From assembly GCF_000004195.4 (NCBI RefSeq), contig NC_030678.2:76567404-76631403 (forward strand): 64,000 nt of DNA, read 5' to 3'. Below the pieces are notes generated by a model that saw nothing but the letters and a program-made list of their open reading frames with translations, did not search any database and was not told the origin of the DNA. The translations under genes and the position numbers were made by a program. The stretch comes from Xenopus tropicalis (lineage: Eukaryota; Chordata; Amphibia; Anura; Pipidae). Below, in pieces: positions 58,374 to 64,000 of this stretch (its first letter is position 1; the number at the start of each line of letters is the position of its first letter).

Positions 58374-59572
58374 GTAACTAAATGTTTTGGGTATGGAAAC
58401 CAAAACTGTTTTGTCCTGTGTTTCCTCAAAATGGATACTCCTTAATGCCAAGTGGTGATGCAGTCAGCTTTGTGGCTTGAGTAACCAAAGAGGTTTGCTC
58501 TAAGAGTTTAATCTTTTAATTAGAAGATCAACTGAAGATTGTTAATGACCTGAATCCAAGGGCCATTTTAAATAAGTTTATATGCCACAATGTGTGATTT
58601 GAAGCTTATTTTCAAAGAGGAAAATAATTGCCACAAATTTAACTCACCATTTGTGCAGTTTTCTATGTTTCCATTTTTTTCAGTTCGGAATAAATTAATT
58701 TGTAAGCATTATCTGAGATGAGCTCTCTTTCTGTGATGAGCCTCTTGTCAACATGTTGAGAAAAGAAGGCTACAGTACCCAAATCCAAAACAAATAGAAA
58801 ACAATACCACGGCAGTTTCAAGATATATATATTTTATGAAAACGATATGTAACTCAGACATAGTTACTATCCTATCCGTCCCACATTGTTCAATTTGATT
58901 GGAAGACATAAGGGCTGTTTTAACTGAACTGCTCCAAGCTTCCCAATCCCAATACATAATAGATGGAAATGTGTACTTATGTTGCTTTAACCGTAAGAAA
59001 GAACATTTACATGTGTATGTTGATACAAAAAACAGATAATTTGTTTTGGTTTTTTGTATCATATTAAGATACTTTACAAGTTTACATGTTCTCTGTGAGT
59101 GTGATTGCAATTCATTTTAATCAAAAAAGTCTATAGAATATACCAGTTTATAAGCAGATATGTAACCATTTTATTTTTGTTTTAAGAATCAAGGCTTTTA
59201 TTCTGTATTACAATGCATAAGATTTAGTAGACCAAACTATTGTATTTCTTACTGGGATAATTCTTTTTATAGCAGAAATAGAGGAAAATCCTATAGTACA
59301 CTAGTCTACTAGCGTTAAAACCCTCATATGTCTTTCTTTAGTGTTGATTAAGAGATAAATGGGGATAAGCCATTTAAAACAAATCCTATTAAAACCTTTA
59401 ACATGAAAGATAGATTTACCTAGAGAGAGAAGAGAATTATACTTTTGTAAAGCAGAGCCAGACAGCAAAGCAGTGTTAGCTTTAGAACAAGCTACCAATT
59501 AATGGACAGATTTATTAAAATTATTATTTTTTTCTTCTCCTTGAATCAAACTTTTTAGCGCAAAAAATCCTG

Positions 59573-59903
59573 TACAGGTATGGGATCCCTTATCCACAAA
59601 CCCGGTATCGAGAAAGTTCCAAATTACGGAAAGGTCGTCTCTCATAGACTCCATTATAAGGAAGTAATTCTAATTTTTAAAAATGATTTCCTTTTTCTCT
59701 GTAATTATAAAACAGTACCTTGTACTTGATTCTAACTAAGATATAATTGATCCTTATTGGAGGCAAAACAATCCAATTGGGTTTATTCACTATTTAAATA
59801 ATTTTTAACAGACTTAAGTTATGGAGATCCAAATTACAGAAAGCTCCCTTATCCAGAAAACCCCAGGTCCCGAGCATTCTGAATAACAGGTCCCATACCT
59901 GTA
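59573..59903 (+). mobile_element. MITE family A, intact copy
   Basis: TACAGGTATGGGATCCCTTA opens the element and AACAGGTCCCATACCTGTA closes it, giving clean inverted ends. It shows the uninterrupted GACTTAAGTTATGGAGATCC that proves the nested insertion at 26179. Confidence 0.88.
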
Positions 59904-60589
59904 TTTAAAAAATTGCTATAAAACCACATTTTCAGGATTTAATTGTAATTTAATCAGGATTTAAGTGTAAAAATTACAAATAAACTCTAATACAAAACTA
60001 CATCATCAAGTTTTTTGGGGCTTTTTTTGAGCAATAAAAAAACAAATCAGATTGCGCCGAACACCTAATGACTTGTATAATGTGATATACTTATTTAGAA
60101 ATACTCAGATGTTGGGAGCGCATGCTTTAGTATTAAAATCTTAATCAGCATTTTGAGTAACCTTCATAGGTTGGTTAACGTTGAATGTAAAAGTTTTAAT
60201 ACATGGATTCATGTTTTCTGCTTTTTAATCAAATATGTAATTTAGCAAGGGGTGCCCAGCATACAGCTGTATGACTTTGGACTAAAGAAGAAGCATGGCT
60301 TATTTTTCGGTCATCCTTGAGCAAATATATTGTGTTTGCCCTGCCCTTGTATAATTGACTGGACCTAGTAGATATTTACATCTCCAGGTAAAAAATATTC
60401 ATAGCCAAGTTAATACAAATAATTTTGGAGTCTTAATAAATCAGGACAGGTCCCATACAGTCCCCCGGGCACTTTTGGGAACCTGTTTATGCCCATGGGA
60501 CATAAACAAAGGGCCTTAAACCAGTGTTTAATTATTGATACAGCTGTAGTCCATCTTCATTGCTAACCTAACACTTTATTGTGTTTTAG

Positions 60590-61050
60590 GATCACATGAT
60601 TCATTTAGCTATTGGGTTGATGAAAAATCTCCTGTTGGACCAGATCAAGCAGCAACAATCAAACGCATAGCAAAGATTTCTCTGGTAAAGAGATTAATGA
60701 AGAAGTGGTCTGTTACCCAAAATTTAACATTTAAAGAGCAACTTGAATCAGGAATACGTTATTTCGATCTACGTGTTTCTTCAAAACCCGAGGAGGCTGG
60801 AAAAGAGATTTACTTTATTCATGGTTTGTATGGAATAAAAGTATGGGATGGTTTAGAAGAGATCAACAAGTTCTTGACGCAACACAACAAAGAGATTGTC
60901 TTGTTGGACTTTAACCACTTTTATGCAATGGACCATGAACATCACCTGTACCTGGTCAACATGATGCAGGAAGTGTTTGGCAGCAAACTTTGCACAGCTG
61001 ATTGTGTTGAAAATATAACACTTCAGTACTTATGGGGGAAAAAATATCAA
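60590..61050 (+). CDS. plcxd2: plcxd2, coding exon 2 (catalytic core of X domain)
   Basis: The acceptor TTATTGTGTTTTAG ends at 60589 and the donor GTGAGT starts at 61051. The exon has 461 bases, entering in phase 1 and leaving in phase 0. It starts with (G)SHDSFSYWVDEKSPVGPDQ, in which His is the first catalytic histidine by analogy with bacterial PI-PLC. Next come LVKRLMKKWSVTQNLTFKEQ, LESGIRYFDLRVSSKP and YFIHGLYGIKVWDGL, whose His is the second catalytic histidine, then EIVLLDFNHFYAMD and LQYLWGKKYQ. The match to remembered human PLCXD2 is very high in these motifs. No stop or frameshift is present. The enzyme is thought to act on phosphoinositides; a precise substrate for PLCXD2 is not well established. 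Confidence 0.95.
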
Positions 61051-61257
61051 GTGAGTACTACTGAGTTTGCAAATATAATGCAATATAAAGCTCACAAGCA
61101 TTTTAAAATATGGAGATCCTTTTAGTAAGAACCCAGACATGTTCACTTGTAGCTGTTGAAAAGAGTGATGCCCTGTAAGCCATGAGCCTATAAACAAAGC
61201 ACTCTTGCGAATAAGCTTGTTTGGAAAAGGTGACAAGTATTAGTAACACAGATCTTT

Positions 61258-61450
61258 AAGGGTAAAGACACATGGAGCTACTAGTAGCAGCTACTTGTCA
61301 TGGCTACAGAAATGGACAATGCTGATCATTTACTGATAACTGTCTCTACATGTGTTTTAGCAGACGCAATTCTCAGTATTGTCTATGGCAGATGATATAG
61401 TAGACGTGACAAGTAGCTGCTACTAAGTAGATCCGTGTGTCTTCACCTTA
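61258..61450. mobile_element. MITE, family E second copy
   Basis: AAGGGTAAAGACACATGGAG and GATCCGTGTGTCTTCACCTT are inverted ends, and internal GTAGCAGCTACTTGTCATGG pairs with GACAAGTAGCTGCTAC. The interior matches 47117-47312. Confidence 0.82.
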
Positions 61451-61583
61451 AAGGAGCTAAATACAACTGGGTTTAACAGGAGCTCGATAAACAAGGTTTG
61501 TGTCACAGATTTATTGTACCTATTGTTTTAGTTACAGATATCTATGGTTTTGATTATTATCTGTGCCAAACAGTATATAACAG

Positions 61584-61797
61584 TAAAGGTCCCCATACAC
61601 GGGCCGACTATAGCTGCCGATATCGGTCCCTTGGACCGATTCGGCAGCTAATCGGCCCGTGTATGGGCAGAACAGAGCGGCCTGGCTGACCGATATCTGG
61701 CCTGAAATTGGCCAGATCTCGATCGGCCAGGTTAGAAAATCCGGTCTGATCGGGGACCGCATCGACTCGTTGATGCGGTCCCCGAACTGACTACCCC
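61584..61797. mobile_element. Foldback MITE family B, right end missing
   Basis: It begins TAAAGGTCCCCATACACGGG. The hairpin TAGCTGCCGATATCGGTCCC then TTGGACCGATTCGGCAGCTA is followed by an inverted GGGCCG/CGGCCC pair. The right half resembles 12.9-13.2 kb (CTGGCCTGAAATTGGCCAG). The second terminus is not present. Confidence 0.78.
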
Positions 61798-63187
61798 ATA
61801 ACCACAAATGTAATTATTATTTTTTTTTTTTAAGTTACTTGCTACCCGATATCGATATTGTCAATTTATTGTTCGTTCCACTTCTTCAGAGCAATTGTGG
61901 GAGGAGGTAAAGCTAATAAGACCTTCCCCCAGATAAAACCCCTGTATAATAAACTCTCTTTAAAAATTAACGCTGGTCTTTGTGGGGGAAAAATATGGAT
62001 TTTTTTTAAATGAAGATTTTCATTACAACCCTTATTTATCTGGTTCATGTTGATGAAAAGTGTATATTTCTCTTGAAAGTACAGCGAAAAACAGGGTATT
62101 TTGATTATCGCTGCCTCTTGCGGTATGGGGAATGCTACACACCGCACCTATCTTCCTATTGACAACAGTGTAAAGAAACTATTTGCCCCATATTGGCAAT
62201 TGCCACCTAAAGATATGCTGTACCACTCATGGTTGGTCTTGGGAAACCAACAAAAAATATTATTATGCTGCTTTTCTCTCTACTTAAGATTGAACCCTTA
62301 TATTGGGCTTAAGGTCTGACATGGGATGTTATAGTGATTTGTTTTATTTATGCAGTGCTTCCTTCTTGCTTGAAAGTTTCATCTACAACTGATGTCTTCC
62401 TAGATGGGAGGATGGCCCTGAAAAATGTTTTTGCACTCCATATCCAAATTAACATAGGGCTATTGCACATGGGGACCCTGTTATTATGTAGTTATAGATT
62501 CCCTCTTGGGTGAGTGGATGGTTCCTGAAAACTGTTGCATTTAGCCATACTATGTAAAGCCACAAACAGTCAATACCGACAATATTTCATCTTTATGTAT
62601 AAGATCACCAAAGAGTTATTAGTGTATCTAATCATAAGGCCCCATGACAAGTTATTTATGTTTATACATCACAATGTGTTTTACAGTAACTGTTATAATA
62701 CTGTTCATGACATTATGCACTTATTTTATATATCAGTCATTAGCTGTTCTACAGAAGGAGGACACGGGGGACTGTCCACCAATTTATAGGGGATAAGCCT
62801 AACCTATAGGAGTTCCATAACCATACTAATGTGTGAGGCTGCAGGAGTCATGGAACTTTAAGGTGATCTTTGCATTTTTCTCTGACATCATACCCACAAA
62901 TATTTACTTTTGTTTACTAATTTTTTTTTTTTTTAATAATTGTTTTTGGTTATAGTACAAACAATACAGAGGCATGTTGAAAAAGCTAAAACCTATATTT
63001 TGGGGCATTGTGTTCTGATTGTCACCAGTCAAAGCCAATGTGAATTATACAAACATGGGGACCTTGGTGTGTGCCTATGGGTTTAAAAAAGAAATCATGT
63101 AGGATTTTCCTAAAATGATACACAGAAAACTGTAGGCCACCATCAAAATATTTTAATTTAACTTTGTTTTTTCTGTTCCCAAATTAG

Positions 63188-63429
63188 GTTCTGATTTTCT
63201 ACCATTACAACTTATGGAATGAATATTTATATCTTTGGTCGGGTAACAAGATGCCAGCACCCTGGGCCAACACCACAAATGTTCAGAAGCTTATTCAGTT
63301 TCTCGAAACGACTCTCACAGAGCGCTCAAAGCGTGGAACTTTTCATGTATCACAAGCCATTCTGACACCAAGAGTAAAGACTATTGTTCGTGGACTGAAA
63401 TCTGGATTAAAAAATACACTTGTTCATAG
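63188..63429 (+). CDS. plcxd2: plcxd2, coding exon 3
   Basis: After the acceptor TTCCCAAATTAG, the 242-base exon is phase 0 at entry and leaves two bases (AG) before the donor GTAAAG at 63430. It encodes VLIFYHYNLWNEYLYLW, MPAPWANTTNVQKLIQFLET, SKRGTFHVSQAILTPRVKTI and LKSGLKNTLVH. The PAPWANTT and HVSQAILTPR blocks are hallmarks of the PLCXD family. Together the three exons encode about 262 residues, most of a protein that in human is about 300 residues long, so the last coding exon lies right of the window. Confidence 0.95.
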
Positions 63430-64000
63430 GTAAAGAAATTACTAATTAATATTATAATATACTGATACAGGGCACAAAGCCAGAATCAACCAGGACATTT
63501 TTAATTAAAGAGGAAATGGTTTGTGTCTCAAAGTAAAGATAGGAATAGATTCAAATCAGGTTACAAGTTTATACATATCCTAGAAGTTTTTAGATAGAAT
63601 TACATTTTTCCCAGTTCATCTGTTCCCTTTATTTATTTAATCACTCTGGACACAAGAACATTTTTTTTCTCACAGAAACAGATATTTTGACATTTAAACT
63701 GTCCTTGATTAGATAGATGCTAGTACTGAAACTTAAATATACAAATTAGTATTCACTTCCATACTCGGGCCACATCTGTGGTGTCCCCACCAACAAAGGG
63801 CTTATTTATAAACACTAAAGCAATTGCTATTGCTCTAAAATGAAAGGGGGTCATAATATATTGGCCATTTAGCCTGCACATGTATTAGTGCATCTTTTAT
63901 ACATGCAATGAACACACTCAAATTCTGGACAAAATGCTGCATTTTGCAAAAACAAATGCTAATTTGGGCCCGAAAAGTGTACTTAGCATTGTGACATCAT
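63430..64000 (+). other. plcxd2: plcxd2 intron 3 (continues beyond window)
   Basis: No exon, repeat or conserved signal was recognised in this AT-rich stretch. Confidence 0.7.

Larger units (their letters stand above)
51338..60589 (+). other. plcxd2: plcxd2 intron 1
   Basis: A 9.25 kb GT-AG intron. Besides features listed separately, 54.45-55.9 kb is mostly unnamed, with one probable MITE piece near 54,890-54,970 (CAACCGGCAACAATAGAAGT, CGCCGGTGG). 58.1-59.57 and 59.9-60.59 kb show no recognised element apart from a 13-base inverted repeat at 58326-58373. Confidence 0.8.
61051..63187 (+). other. plcxd2: plcxd2 intron 2
   Basis: GT-AG intron of 2.1 kb. It contains a family E MITE (61258-61450) and a family B copy (61584-61797). 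The remainder, 61.8-63.19 kb, shows nothing recognisable apart from T-rich runs. Confidence 0.85.

Noticed and set aside
58748..59110. 120-residue minus-strand frame in plcxd2 intron 1
   Set aside because: No recognisable domain, low-complexity AT-rich codons and no splice or promoter context.

Overview
The window looks like frog genomic DNA, most probably Xenopus. Its few coding exons have vertebrate-type splice signals and encode nectin-3 and PLCXD2. Most of the rest is intron and intergenic DNA crowded with short inverted-repeat transposons of the kinds that fill Xenopus genomes. The genus is an inference from those repeats and from the degree of protein similarity; no species marker was read.

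Layout: (1) about 1-29,150 is the 3' part of a nectin3 gene on the + strand. It has one exon of the third Ig domain (5816-5967), a terminal exon with stalk, transmembrane segment and cytoplasmic tail ending EWYV (10028-10620), and two downstream exons for an alternative transmembrane/tail form (24677-24812 and 29080-29149). (2) About 29,150-51,250 is gene-poor spacer. It holds a 3.9 kb Harbinger-like transposon with a decayed two-exon MYB-like gene and an L2-like LINE inside its intron (29277-33175), a cluster of nested MITEs near 39-40 kb, and a 5.5 kb higher-order satellite with G-rich 30-bp arrays (about 40.6-46.1 kb). (3) 51,253 to the right edge is plcxd2 on the + strand, with coding exons 1-3 (51253-51337, 60590-61050, 63188-63429); the gene continues past the window. 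Its first intron holds a SPIN-type hAT MITE, a 52-bp tandem repeat and a local duplication-deletion structure.

Nectin-3 is a cell-cell adhesion receptor that binds afadin through its C-terminal motif. PLCXD2 is an X-domain phospholipase C-like protein. They are not an operon or a known pathway pair; they are neighbours in a conserved vertebrate block. In human, as I recall it, CD96 and ZBED2 lie between them, and I see neither here.

No CRISPR, prokaryotic operon, confident tRNA/rRNA gene or viral gene was found. Most of the longer open frames are by-products of satellites and MITEs and are listed as rejected.
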